A stretch of 26,205 nt of DNA from JBDLRH01 sp039800165 (GTDB lineage Bacteria; Pseudomonadota; Gammaproteobacteria; Burkholderiales; Burkholderiaceae_C): assembly GCA_039800165.1 (NCBI GenBank), contig JBDLRH010000155.1, forward strand, positions 1-26,205, written 5' to 3'. Below the pieces are notes generated by a model. The model worked only from the letters and a program-made list of their open reading frames with translations, did no database searches and had not been told where the DNA came from. Shown here in pieces: positions 17,272-24,942 of the stretch. How positions within the stretch are numbered: the stretch's first letter is position 1; each line of letters begins with the position of its first letter. The translations under genes and the position numbers were made by a program.

Positions 17272-18477
17272 ATGTCTGAAGCATTCGTCTACGACGCCAT
17301 TCGCACCCCGCGCGGCAAGGGCAAGAAGGACGGCAGCCTGCACGAGGTCAAGCCGATCAACCTGCTGTCGGGCCTGCTGTCGGAACTGCAGCGCCGCAAC
17401 GACTTTGACACGGCAAAGGTCGACGACGTGGTGATGGGCGTGGTGGCGCCGATCGGCGAGCAGGGTTCGGTGATCGCCAAGATTGCGGCGCTGAAGGCCG
17501 GCTGGGACTGGCGCTGCTCGGGCGTGCAGCTCAACCGCTTCTGCGCCTCGGGCCTGGAAGCGGTGAACATGGCCGCACAAAAGGTGCGCAGCGGCTGGGA
17601 AGACCTGGTCGTGGCCGGTGGCGTGGAGAGCATGAGCCGCGTGCCGATCGGCTCGGACGGCGGCGCCTGGGCGCAAGACCCGGAAACCAACCTACAAACC
17701 GCCTTTGTGCCGCAAGGCATTGGTGCCGACCTGATCGCCACGCTGGAAGGCTTCTCGCGTGAGGATGTCGACGCCTACGCGCTCGAGTCGCAAAAGCGCG
17801 CGGCCAAGGCACGCGAGGGCGGCCACTTTGCCGGCTCGGTGGTGCCGGTGAAGGACTTCCTGGACCAGACCATCCTGGACCATGACGAATTCATCAAGCC
17901 TCACACCACGATGGAGGGCCTGGCCTCGCTCAAGCCGGCGTTTGAGCAATTGGGCGCGATGGGCTTCGATGCGGTGGCCATCAGCCGCTATCCGCAGGTC
18001 GAGCGCATCCACCATGTGCACCATGCCGGCAACTCGTCGGGCATCGTGGACGGCGCGGCCACCGTGCTGATCGGCAGCGAGCAAGCGGGCAAGGACCACG
18101 GCCTGAAGCCGCGTGCGCGCATCGTGGCGGCTGCCCTGTCGGGCGCTGACCCCACCATCATGCTGACCGGCCCGATGCCTGCAGCGCGCAAGGCGCTGGC
18201 CAAGGCGGGCCTCACCATCGACCAGATCGACCTGTTCGAAGTGAATGAGGCCTTTGCCGTGGTGCCGATGCGCTTCATGAAGGAAATGGGCGTGCCGCAC
18301 GAGAAGGTGAACGTGAATGGCGGCGCCATTGCCATGGGCCACCCGCTGGGCGCGACCGGCGCGATGATCCTCAACACCCTGATCGACGAGCTGCACCGCC
18401 GCCAGCTGCGCTATGGTCTGGCCACGCTGTGCGTGGGCGGCGGCATGGGCATCGCCACCATCGTCGAGCGCATCTGA
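17272..18477 (+). CDS. fadA: Acetyl-CoA C-acyltransferase (thiolase), FadA-like
   Basis: A 401-residue thiolase that cleaves 3-ketoacyl-CoA with CoA, the last step of beta-oxidation. Catalytic residues are all visible: nucleophilic Cys91 in NRFCASGLEAVN, His357 in GGAIAMGHPLGATG and Cys387 in LCVGGGMG. The VNEAFAV block (324-330) is also present. Downstream by 20 bases is a FadB-type bifunctional gene, so the pair forms a thiolase plus hydratase/dehydrogenase unit transcribed together. A biosynthetic acetoacetyl-CoA thiolase is an alternative, but the linkage to fadB and an acyl-CoA dehydrogenase argues for degradation. Confidence 0.93.
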   Translation: MSEAFVYDAIRTPRGKGKKDGSLHEVKPINLLSGLLSELQRRNDFDTAKVDDVVMGVVAPIGEQGSVIAKIAALKAGWDWRCSGVQLNRFCASGLEAVNMAAQKVRSGWEDLVVAGGVESMSRVPIGSDGGAWAQDPETNLQTAFVPQGIGADLIATLEGFSREDVDAYALESQKRAAKAREGGHFAGSVVPVKDFLDQTILDHDEFIKPHTTMEGLASLKPAFEQLGAMGFDAVAISRYPQVERIHHVHHAGNSSGIVDGAATVLIGSEQAGKDHGLKPRARIVAAALSGADPTIMLTGPMPAARKALAKAGLTIDQIDLFEVNEAFAVVPMRFMKEMGVPHEKVNVNGGAIAMGHPLGATGAMILNTLIDELHRRQLRYGLATLCVGGGMGIATIVERI

Positions 18478-18499
18478 TCCACCGATCTCATCCACCGAT
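18477..18499 (+). repeat. Direct repeat spanning the thiolase-fadB junction
   Basis: ATCCACCGAT occurs at 18477-18486 and again at 18490-18499, a 13-base period. The copies run from the last base of the thiolase stop codon to the fadB start codon, so almost the whole spacer is a short duplication. Confidence 0.6.
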
Positions 18500-20651
18500 G
18501 AAAAACATCCGCTACGAACGGGCCGACGGCGTCGCCACCGTCACCTTCGACGAGCCCGGCTCCCCGGTCAACACGATGAGCCTGCAGTGGCAGGCCGACA
18601 TGAACGAACTGGCAGCCCAGCTGCTGAAGGACAAGGACACGCTGCGCGGCGTGATCCTGTGCTCGGCCAAGACCACCTTCTTTGCCGGCGCCGACCTCAA
18701 GGGGCTGATGCGCAGCAAGCCTGAAGAGGCCGCTGCGTTCTACCGCGAGATCGAGCAGATCAAGAAGAACTTCCGCACCATCGAAACCCTGGGCAAGCCG
18801 GTGGTGGCCTGCCTGGGCGGCGCGGCGCTTGGCGGCGGCTTTGAGCTGGCGCTGTCTGCGCACTGCCGCATAGCGGTGGACAACCCCAAGACGCAGTTCG
18901 GCCTGCCCGAGATCACGCTGGGCCTGATTCCCGGTGCCGGCGGCATCACCAAGATGACGCGCCTGCTGGGCCTGATGGGCGCACAGCCCTACATCCTGGA
19001 GAGCAAGCTGTTCAACCCGCGCGAGGGTTTCGAACTCGGCGTGATTCACCAGCTGGTACCCAACGACGCCGATGCCGCTGCCGCGATGCGCAGCGCCGCA
19101 TTGGCATGGATCGCGGCCAACCCCGCGCCGCAGCAGCCCTGGGACGCCAAGGACTACAAGATGCCCGGGGGCACGCCCAGCAACCCCAAGGTGGCCGGCA
19201 TGCTGAGCGTGGCGCCCGCCGTGCTCAAGCAGAAGACGCGCGGCCTGTACCCGGCACCCGAGGCGGCGCTGAATTCGATGGTCGAGGGCGCGCAGGTGGA
19301 CTTCGACACGGCGATGCGCATCGAAAGCCGCTATCTGGCCATGGTCGCTGCGCACCCGGTGGCGCGCAACATGGTCAACACCTTCTTCTTCAACATGAAC
19401 GCGATCAAGTCCGGCCAGTCGCGTCCGAAGGAGGTGCCCAAGTACAAGCCGCAGAAGGTCGGCCTGCTGGGCGCCGGCATGATGGGCGCGGGTATCGCCT
19501 ACGCGCAGGCCAGCCGCGGCATCGCCACCGTGCTGAAGGACGTATCGCAGGACAAGGCCGACGCCGGCAAGGCCTACAGCGTCAAGCTGACGCAGCCGCG
19601 CGTGGACAAGGGCCGCATGAGCCCGCACGACCAGAAGGCGCTGCTCGACCGCATCCACGCCACCGCGAATGTGGCCGACCTCAAGGGCTGCGACCTGATC
19701 ATCGAGGCGGTGTTCGAGAACCGCGAGCTCAAGGCACAAGTCACCAAGGAGGCCGAGGCCATGCTGGCCGAAGGCGGCTTCTTCGCCAGCAACACCTCTA
19801 CCCTGCCCATCACCGGGCTGGCCACCGCCAGTGCGCGGCCGCAAAAGTTCATCGGCATCCACTTTTTCAGCCCGGTGGACAAGATGAAGCTGGTGGAGAT
19901 CATCCGCGGCAAGCAAACCGACGACGAGACCGTGGCGCGCGCCTTCGACTATGTGCAGGCGCTGGGCAAGGTGCCGATCGTGGTGAACGATTCACGCGGC
20001 TTCTACACCAGCCGCACCTTCGGCACCTTTGTGATGGAAGGCGCAGCGATGCTGGGCGAAGGCATCCCGGCCGCAGCGATCGAGAACGCCGGCATCCAGG
20101 CCGGCATGCCGGTCGGGCCGCTGGCGGTGCTGGACGAAACCGCCCTGTCGCTCTCGGTCCACGTGCTCGACCAGACCCGCGCGGACCTGGCCGCCGAAGG
20201 CAAGACCCATGAGGCCACGCCTGGCGAGCTGCTGGTGGAGAAGATGGTCAAGGAGCTCAAGCGCAACGGCCGCGCGGCTGGCGGCGGCTTCTACGACTAC
20301 CCGGCCGGTGCGAAGAAGCACCTGTGGCCCGAACTCAAGGCACGCTTCGAGAAGCCCGGCGCCGCCTGGGACATCCAGACGCTGAAGGACCGGCTGCTGT
20401 ACCGCCAGGCGGTGGAAACCGCGCGCTGCCTGCACGAGAACGTGCTGACCACGGTGCACGACGCCAACATCGGCTCGATCTTCGGTATCGGCTTTCCGGC
20501 CTGGACCGGCGGCGCGATGCAGTTCATCTACAGCCAGGGCATCGATGCCTTCGCCAGGCGCTGCGCCGAACTGGCGGCTGCGCACGGCAAGGGCTTTGCG
20601 CTCGCCCCCAAGGTGATCGACACCATTCGCAGGCATCAGCCGGTGTACTGA
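18498..20651 (+). CDS. fadB: FadB-type 3-hydroxyacyl-CoA dehydrogenase / enoyl-CoA hydratase
   Basis: A 717-residue bifunctional beta-oxidation enzyme. The N-terminal crotonase domain (1 to about 190) has an intact hydratase site: Glu116 in GGGFELALSAH and Glu138 in GLPEITLGLIPGAGG. The dehydrogenase domain begins near 320 with the NAD motif GLLGAGMMGAG (322-332), followed by SNTSTLP (431-437) and catalytic His455 in HFFSPVDKMKLVEII. The C-terminal part carries GFGIGFPAWTGGAMQF-like sequence near 660-680. It hydrates enoyl-CoA and oxidises the 3-hydroxy product for the upstream thiolase. The start is ATG 18498, which overlaps the second copy of a short direct repeat. No stop or frameshift interrupts it. 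Confidence 0.95.
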   Translation: MKNIRYERADGVATVTFDEPGSPVNTMSLQWQADMNELAAQLLKDKDTLRGVILCSAKTTFFAGADLKGLMRSKPEEAAAFYREIEQIKKNFRTIETLGKPVVACLGGAALGGGFELALSAHCRIAVDNPKTQFGLPEITLGLIPGAGGITKMTRLLGLMGAQPYILESKLFNPREGFELGVIHQLVPNDADAAAAMRSAALAWIAANPAPQQPWDAKDYKMPGGTPSNPKVAGMLSVAPAVLKQKTRGLYPAPEAALNSMVEGAQVDFDTAMRIESRYLAMVAAHPVARNMVNTFFFNMNAIKSGQSRPKEVPKYKPQKVGLLGAGMMGAGIAYAQASRGIATVLKDVSQDKADAGKAYSVKLTQPRVDKGRMSPHDQKALLDRIHATANVADLKGCDLIIEAVFENRELKAQVTKEAEAMLAEGGFFASNTSTLPITGLATASARPQKFIGIHFFSPVDKMKLVEIIRGKQTDDETVARAFDYVQALGKVPIVVNDSRGFYTSRTFGTFVMEGAAMLGEGIPAAAIENAGIQAGMPVGPLAVLDETALSLSVHVLDQTRADLAAEGKTHEATPGELLVEKMVKELKRNGRAAGGGFYDYPAGAKKHLWPELKARFEKPGAAWDIQTLKDRLLYRQAVETARCLHENVLTTVHDANIGSIFGIGFPAWTGGAMQFIYSQGIDAFARRCAELAAAHGKGFALAPKVIDTIRRHQPVY

Positions 20652-20672
20652 AGCCATCTGCGTGACCTGCCC

Positions 20673-21233
20673 GTGACCGATCGCCCGCGTCCGCACTCGC
20701 CCGCCGACCTGTTCTGGTCCTTCACCTGGCTGGCGCTGCAGGGCTTCGGCGGCGTGCTGGCAGTGGTGCAGCGCGAGATCGTCGAGAAGAAGCGCTGGCT
20801 CACGCCCGAGGAGTTCGTCGAGGACTGGGCGGTGGCACAGACCATGCCCGGCCCGAACGTGATCAACCTCGCGATCATGATTGGCGATCGGCACTTCGGG
20901 CTGCGCGGTGCGGTGGCGGCGCTCGCCGGCGTGCTGGCCGCGCCGATGCTGATCGTGCTGGCGCTCGCGCTGGTCTACGCCAACTACTCGCACCACCCGC
21001 AGGTGGCCGGCGCGCTGCGCGGCATGGGCGCCGTGGCCGCCGGCCTGATCACGGCCACCGGCCTGAAACTGGTGCCGGCCTTGCGCCGCCATCCGCTGGG
21101 CGTGCCGATGTGCGCCACCGTGGCCGTGCTGTGCTTTGCGCTGGTGGCGCTGGCGCGCGTTCCGCTGGCGTGGGTGCTGCTGGGTGTGGGCGGCGCGTCC
21201 TGTGTGCTCACCTGGCACCGGCTGAAGGCCTGA
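20673..21233 (+). CDS. ChrA-family chromate transporter, first half (short-chain type)
   Basis: A 186-residue membrane protein of the CHR (chromate ion transporter) family, short-chain type, with about five to six hydrophobic segments. Family landmarks are FTWLALQGFGGVLAVVQREI (17-36), RWLTPEEFVEDWAVAQTMPG (41-60) and PNVINLAIMIG. The start is GTG 20673, 21 bases after fadB; no ATG is available near the family N-terminus. A second, homologous half lies 20 bases downstream, so the two probably form a heteromeric transporter. Chromate efflux is the described family function, but the real substrate here is unknown. Confidence 0.85.
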   Translation: MTDRPRPHSPADLFWSFTWLALQGFGGVLAVVQREIVEKKRWLTPEEFVEDWAVAQTMPGPNVINLAIMIGDRHFGLRGAVAALAGVLAAPMLIVLALALVYANYSHHPQVAGALRGMGAVAAGLITATGLKLVPALRRHPLGVPMCATVAVLCFALVALARVPLAWVLLGVGGASCVLTWHRLKA

Positions 21234-21253
21234 CGCGGGATGAAGGCAGCGCC

Positions 21254-21826
21254 ATGAGCATCACGCTGGCCACTGCCGATTGGCTGCAGTTGTTCCTGCA
21301 CTTCGCCACGCTGTCGCTGCTGGCCGTGGGTGGCGCCATCACCGTGGCCCCCGACATGCACCGCTTCCTGGTGGACCAGAAGATGTGGATCAGCGATCCG
21401 CAGTTCAGCGCTTCCATCGCCATCGCACAAGCCGCCCCCGGGCCCAATGTGCTGTTCGTTGGCCTGATGGGCTGGCATGTCGGCTTGAATGCCGCCGGCA
21501 TACCGGGCGCTTTGCTGGGCTTTGCGCTCACCCTCACCGGCGTGATGATTCCGAGCTGCACCCTCACCTGGGCCGCCACCCGCTGGGCCCACCGCAACCG
21601 CGAGCTGCTGGCGGTGCGCGCCTTCAAGCAAGGCATGGCGCCGGTGGTGGTGGCGCTGCTGGTGGCCACCGGCTGGATTCTTGCCACCGGCGCGGGCTAC
21701 GACCTCACGCAGTGGCCGCTGTGGACGATTGCCGTGGTCAGCACCCTGCTGGTCTGGAAGACCCGCATCCACCTGCTGTGGCTGCTGGGCGCCGGCGGCC
21801 TGCTGGGCGCCCTTGGCTGGGTCTGA
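21254..21826 (+). CDS. ChrA-family chromate transporter, second half (short-chain type)
   Basis: A 190-residue partner of the preceding gene, also a CHR-family membrane protein. It repeats the family pattern: LHFATLSLLAVGGAITVAPD (15-34), a DQKMWISDPQFSASIAIAQA segment (41-60) and APGPNVLFVGLMGWHVG. Two tandem single-domain genes are the expected form of short-chain CHR transporters, which are thought to pair as heterodimers with opposite membrane orientation. The ATG at 21254 has a weak GAAGG upstream; earlier in-frame codons lie inside the first half and were discarded. Confidence 0.85.
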   Translation: MSITLATADWLQLFLHFATLSLLAVGGAITVAPDMHRFLVDQKMWISDPQFSASIAIAQAAPGPNVLFVGLMGWHVGLNAAGIPGALLGFALTLTGVMIPSCTLTWAATRWAHRNRELLAVRAFKQGMAPVVVALLVATGWILATGAGYDLTQWPLWTIAVVSTLLVWKTRIHLLWLLGAGGLLGALGWV

Positions 21827-21852
21827 TTCCTTTCCTCCAACGGAGACTTCTG

Positions 21853-22803
21853 ATGCAAACCCGTGAACTTGGCCGCAGTGGCCTGCAGGTCAGCCCGCTG
21901 TGCTTTGGCGGCAATGTGTTCGGCTGGACTGCGGACGAGCGCACCTCGTTCAGCCTGCTTGATGCGTGGGTCGATGCAGGCTTCAACTTCATCGACACCG
22001 CCGACGTGTATTCAATCTGGGCACCGGGCCATGCGGGCGGCGAATCCGAAACCATCATCGGCAAGTGGCTCAAGGCCAGCGGCAAGCGCAGCCGGGTGGT
22101 GATTGCCACCAAGGTCGGCAAGCCGATGGGCCCGGACCGCAAGGGCTTGAAGCCCGCGTACATCCGCGCTGCGGTAGAGGACTCGCTGCGCCGGCTGCAG
22201 ACCGACCGCATCGACCTGTACCAGTCGCACGACGACGATGCCGATACGCCGCTGGAGGAGACGCTGGGCGCCTTTGCCGACTTGATCCGCGCGGGCAAGG
22301 TGCGCGCCATCGGTGCATCCAACTACAGCGCGCCGCGGCTCGAACTGGCGCTGCAGACCAGCGCGCGCCTCGCGCTGCCGCGCTACGAGAGCCTGCAGCC
22401 GCTGTACAACCTGTACGACCGCGCGGTGTTCGAAGACGCGCTTGGGCCGCTGTGCCGGCGCGAGCAGGTCGGCGTGATCAGCTTCTATGCGCTGGCGGCC
22501 GGCTTCCTGAGCGGCAAGTACCGCAGCCGCGCCGACATCGGTAAAAGCGCGCGCGGCATCAACACCACCACCAAGTACCTGAACCCGCGCGGGCTGAAGA
22601 TCCTGGCTGCCCTCGATGCAGTGGCGCAGCGCCACGGCTGCACACCGGCGCAGGTGGCGGTGGCGTGGGTGATGGCGCAGCCCGGCGTGACCTCGCCGAT
22701 TGCAAGCGCCACATCGCTCGCGCAATTGAATGAGCTGGTGGCCGCCACCCGGCTGCAGCTGGACGCCACCTCGATGGCCGCGCTCCAGGCCGCCAGCGCC
22801 TGA
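21853..22803 (+). CDS. Aldo/keto reductase
   Basis: A 316-residue NADPH-dependent oxidoreductase of the aldo/keto reductase superfamily (TIM barrel, cytoplasm). The catalytic tetrad is complete: Asp48 and Tyr53 in FIDTADVY, Lys87 in IATKVG and His126 in YQSHDDD. The N-terminal RELGRSGLQVSPLCFGGNVFG and the IGASNYSAPRL block (near 153-163) are typical. It reduces an aldehyde or ketone that cannot be specified. A CGGAG sequence lies about seven bases before ATG 21853. It is 26 bases downstream of the ChrA pair and could share its transcript. Confidence 0.92.
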   Translation: MQTRELGRSGLQVSPLCFGGNVFGWTADERTSFSLLDAWVDAGFNFIDTADVYSIWAPGHAGGESETIIGKWLKASGKRSRVVIATKVGKPMGPDRKGLKPAYIRAAVEDSLRRLQTDRIDLYQSHDDDADTPLEETLGAFADLIRAGKVRAIGASNYSAPRLELALQTSARLALPRYESLQPLYNLYDRAVFEDALGPLCRREQVGVISFYALAAGFLSGKYRSRADIGKSARGINTTTKYLNPRGLKILAALDAVAQRHGCTPAQVAVAWVMAQPGVTSPIASATSLAQLNELVAATRLQLDATSMAALQAASA

Positions 22804-22812
22804 GCGCAGGCT

Positions 22813-23550
22813 TCAAGCGCCGCGCTGGCGCAGCGCCTCGTACAGGCAGATGCCGCTGGCCACCGACACATTCAGGCTCTCCACGGCACCACGCATCGGG
22901 ATGCTGACCAGCTCGTCGCAGGTCTTGCGGGTGAGCTGGCGCATGCCGGGCCCCTCGGCCCCCAGCACCAGCGCCACCGGGCCCTTCAGGTCCACCTGAT
23001 ACAGCGTCTTGGGCGCGTCGTCGCTGGCACCGATGCACCAGATGTTGCGCTCCTTGAGCTCGCCGAGGGTGCGCGCGAGGTTGGTCACCATGAAGTACGG
23101 CACGGTCTCGGCCGCGCCGCTGGCCACCTTGGCCACCGTCGCATTGAGGCCCACCGCATGGTCCTTGGGCGCGATCACCGCATGCGCGCCGGCACCGTCG
23201 GCTACGCGCAGGCAGGCGCCCAGGTTGTGCGGGTCGGTCACGCCGTCGAGCACCAGCAGCAGAGGCGGCTCCGACAACTGATCCAGCAAGTCATCCAGCG
23301 AACGCGCCTGCTCGACCGCCTGCACCCGCGCGGCCACGCCCTGATGGCCGTGGCTGCCCGCCAGCTTCGACAGCCGCAGGCCGTCGGCCTCGATCAGGCG
23401 CACGCCGGCCTCCTTGGCGCGCTCGACAAACTGGCGCATGCGCGCGTCGCGGCGCGAGGCGTCGTAATAGACTTCCAGCACGCTGTGCGGCGCCGTCTTC
23501 AGGCGCACGCCCAACGCATGAAAGCCAAACAGGACCTTGGGAGCAGACAT
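22813..23550 (-). CDS. rlmB: 23S rRNA (guanosine-2'-O)-methyltransferase RlmB
   Basis: A 245-residue SpoU/TrmH (SPOUT) methyltransferase that methylates the ribose of G2251 in 23S rRNA (E. coli numbering) with S-adenosylmethionine. The N-terminal substrate-binding domain begins VLFGFHALGVRLK. The three SPOUT motifs are DGVTDPHNLGACLR (102-115), LVLGAEGPGMRQLT (194-207) and ESLNVSVASGICLYEAL (224-240). Asn109, Arg115, Glu199 and Asn227 are conserved positions of the family. It lies 32 bases after ybbA on the same strand, and a short palindrome sits just upstream of its start. The stop is convergent with the aldo/keto reductase, nine bases away. Confidence 0.95.
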   Translation of the reverse strand: MSAPKVLFGFHALGVRLKTAPHSVLEVYYDASRRDARMRQFVERAKEAGVRLIEADGLRLSKLAGSHGHQGVAARVQAVEQARSLDDLLDQLSEPPLLLVLDGVTDPHNLGACLRVADGAGAHAVIAPKDHAVGLNATVAKVASGAAETVPYFMVTNLARTLGELKERNIWCIGASDDAPKTLYQVDLKGPVALVLGAEGPGMRQLTRKTCDELVSIPMRGAVESLNVSVASGICLYEALRQRGA

Positions 23551-23551
23551 G

Positions 23552-23566
23552 CGCCGATTATCGGCG
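23552..23566. repeat. 15-bp palindrome just upstream of rlmB
   Basis: CGCCGATTATCGGCG is a perfect 7-bp dyad around a single T. It begins two bases before the rlmB start codon, in the 32-base gap after ybbA. It could be an operator, or form a hairpin only with some stem bases unpaired. No matching copy was noticed elsewhere in the window. Confidence 0.5.
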
Positions 23567-23582
23567 TGCGTGCGAAGCCGGC

Positions 23583-24275
23583 TCAGGCGGCAGCGGTGGC
23601 TGCGTCTGAAGCCACCTGCCCCGCCGCAATCGTGATCACCCGCTGGCAGCGGGCAGCGATGCCGCGGTCGTGCGTCACCAGCACCAAGGTCGTGCCGCGC
23701 TCGCGGTTGAGCTCGAACATCAAGTCCATGATGCGCTCGCCGGTAGCGAAGTCGAGACTGCCGGTGGGCTCGTCGGCCAGCAGCACCGACGGCTCGACCA
23801 CGAAGGCACGCGCCAGCGCCACGCGCTGCTGCTCGCCACCCGACAGCACCTTGGGGTAGTGGCCCAGCCGCTCGCCCAGGCCCACGCGCTGCAGCATCGC
23901 GGTGGCCGCAGCACGCGCATCGGGGCGGCCGGCCAGCTCCAGCGGCAGCATCACGTTTTCCAGCGCGCTCAGGTTGCCCAGCAGCTGAAAGCTCTGGAAC
24001 ACGAAGCCGACCTGCCGTGCGCGCAGCGCCGCGCGCTGGTCTTCGTTGAGCGAGAACAGGTCGGTGCCGGCCAGGCGCACCGTGCCGCGGCTGGGCACGT
24101 CCAGGCCGGCGATCAGCGACAGCAGCGTGCTCTTGCCCGAACCCGAGGCGCCGACGATGGCCACCGTCTCGCGCGGCGCGAGGCGGAAATCCACATCGCG
24201 GAGAATATCGAGCGTTCCCGTGGCGTCGGTCACGGACTTGAAGAGGTGCTCGACGGAAATGACGGGTTCGGACAT
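23583..24275 (-). CDS. ybbA: ABC transporter ATP-binding protein, YbbA/LolD-like
   Basis: A 230-residue ATPase of the MacB/LolD-type family. It has Walker A GASGSGKST (42-50), the Q-loop in GFVFQSFQLLGNLSALENV (90-108), signature LSGGEQQR (144-151), Walker B LLADEPTGSLD (165-175) and the switch His202 in VTHD. It is divergent from tesA, as in E. coli, where ybbA is followed by the large permease ybbP. Here rlmB follows instead and no permease is in the window, so its membrane partner must be elsewhere or absent. The start at 24275 overlaps the tesA start on the other strand. LolD of the lipoprotein system is the alternative; the tesA context favours YbbA. Confidence 0.85.
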   Translation of the reverse strand: MSEPVISVEHLFKSVTDATGTLDILRDVDFRLAPRETVAIVGASGSGKSTLLSLIAGLDVPSRGTVRLAGTDLFSLNEDQRAALRARQVGFVFQSFQLLGNLSALENVMLPLELAGRPDARAAATAMLQRVGLGERLGHYPKVLSGGEQQRVALARAFVVEPSVLLADEPTGSLDFATGERIMDLMFELNRERGTTLVLVTHDRGIAARCQRVITIAAGQVASDAATAAA

Positions 24276-24942
24276 GGGGGGCTTTTCGATTCGACGCCGC
24301 GACTGTATCGCGCGGGCCATGGCCGCTGCCGGCGTGGGGCTCTTTGGCCTTGCGTGCGCTCGTACATCGCTGGCGTCTGGCCCTGCACAGCGCACCCTGC
24401 TGGTCCTCGGCGACTCGCTCAGCGCCGAATACGGCCTCACCCGCGGTCGCGGCTGGGTGGCACTGCTCGAGCAGCGCCTGGCGCGCGAGAAGATCGCAGC
24501 GCGCGTGGTCAACGCCAGCATCAGCGGCGAAACCACCTCGGGCGGGCGCTCGCGGCTCGGCGCCTTGCTGGCGCAACACAAGCCCACCCACCTGATTCTT
24601 GAACTTGGCGGCAACGACGCGCTGCGCGGCCTGCCGCTGTCCTTGACCGAGGACAACCTGGCCAGCATGACGCGCGACGCCAAGGCCGCCGGCTCGCGCG
24701 TGCTGCTGGTCGGCATGCAGGTGCCGCCGAACTACGGCGCGCAGTACACACGCGACTTCGCCGCGGTGTTCCCGCGGGTGGCCAAGGCGCAAGGCGCGTC
24801 GGTGGTTCCGTTCTTCCTCAAGGGCTTTGCCGACCAGCCCGATGCGCAGCGCTGGTTCCAGGCCGACCGCATCCATCCCAATGAGGACGCGCAGCCGCGC
24901 ATGCTCGACAACGTCTGGCCCGAGCTCAGAAAGCTGCTGTGA
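24274..24942 (+). CDS. tesA: Arylesterase / acyl-CoA thioesterase I, GDSL family (TesA-like)
   Basis: A 222-residue SGNH/GDSL hydrolase. Block I is VLGDSLSAEYGL with nucleophile Ser48, block III is LGGNDALRGLPLS (GGND at 112-115) and block V is DRIHPN with Asp198 and His201. It cleaves esters and thioesters, normally in the periplasm. With ATG 24274 the N-terminus reads FSIRRRDCIARAMAAAGVGL, a charged region with a twin-arginine-like motif and a hydrophobic stretch. The alternative ATG 24319 would leave no positive charge before the hydrophobic segment, so the longer start is preferred, though no good ribosome binding site precedes either. The stop overlaps the selU start. Confidence 0.85.
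   Translation: MGGFSIRRRDCIARAMAAAGVGLFGLACARTSLASGPAQRTLLVLGDSLSAEYGLTRGRGWVALLEQRLAREKIAARVVNASISGETTSGGRSRLGALLAQHKPTHLILELGGNDALRGLPLSLTEDNLASMTRDAKAAGSRVLLVGMQVPPNYGAQYTRDFAAVFPRVAKAQGASVVPFFLKGFADQPDAQRWFQADRIHPNEDAQPRMLDNVWPELRKLL

Noticed and set aside
15522..17279. A 585-codon plus-strand open frame antisense to the MFS and acyl-CoA dehydrogenase genes
   Set aside because: Its composition (His, Gln, Arg, Ala) is that of a shadow frame, and the opposite strand encodes a clear acyl-CoA dehydrogenase with all family motifs.
20673..21826. A chrA gene broken by a frameshift into two pieces
   Set aside because: Each half has its own start and stop with a 20-base gap, and each carries the full CHR single-domain pattern, as expected for the natural two-gene short-chain form.
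23551..24876. Extension of the rlmB frame to 687 codons, suggesting a fusion
   Set aside because: The extra part is ybbA read in another frame and does not resemble any domain; RlmB is complete from 23550.
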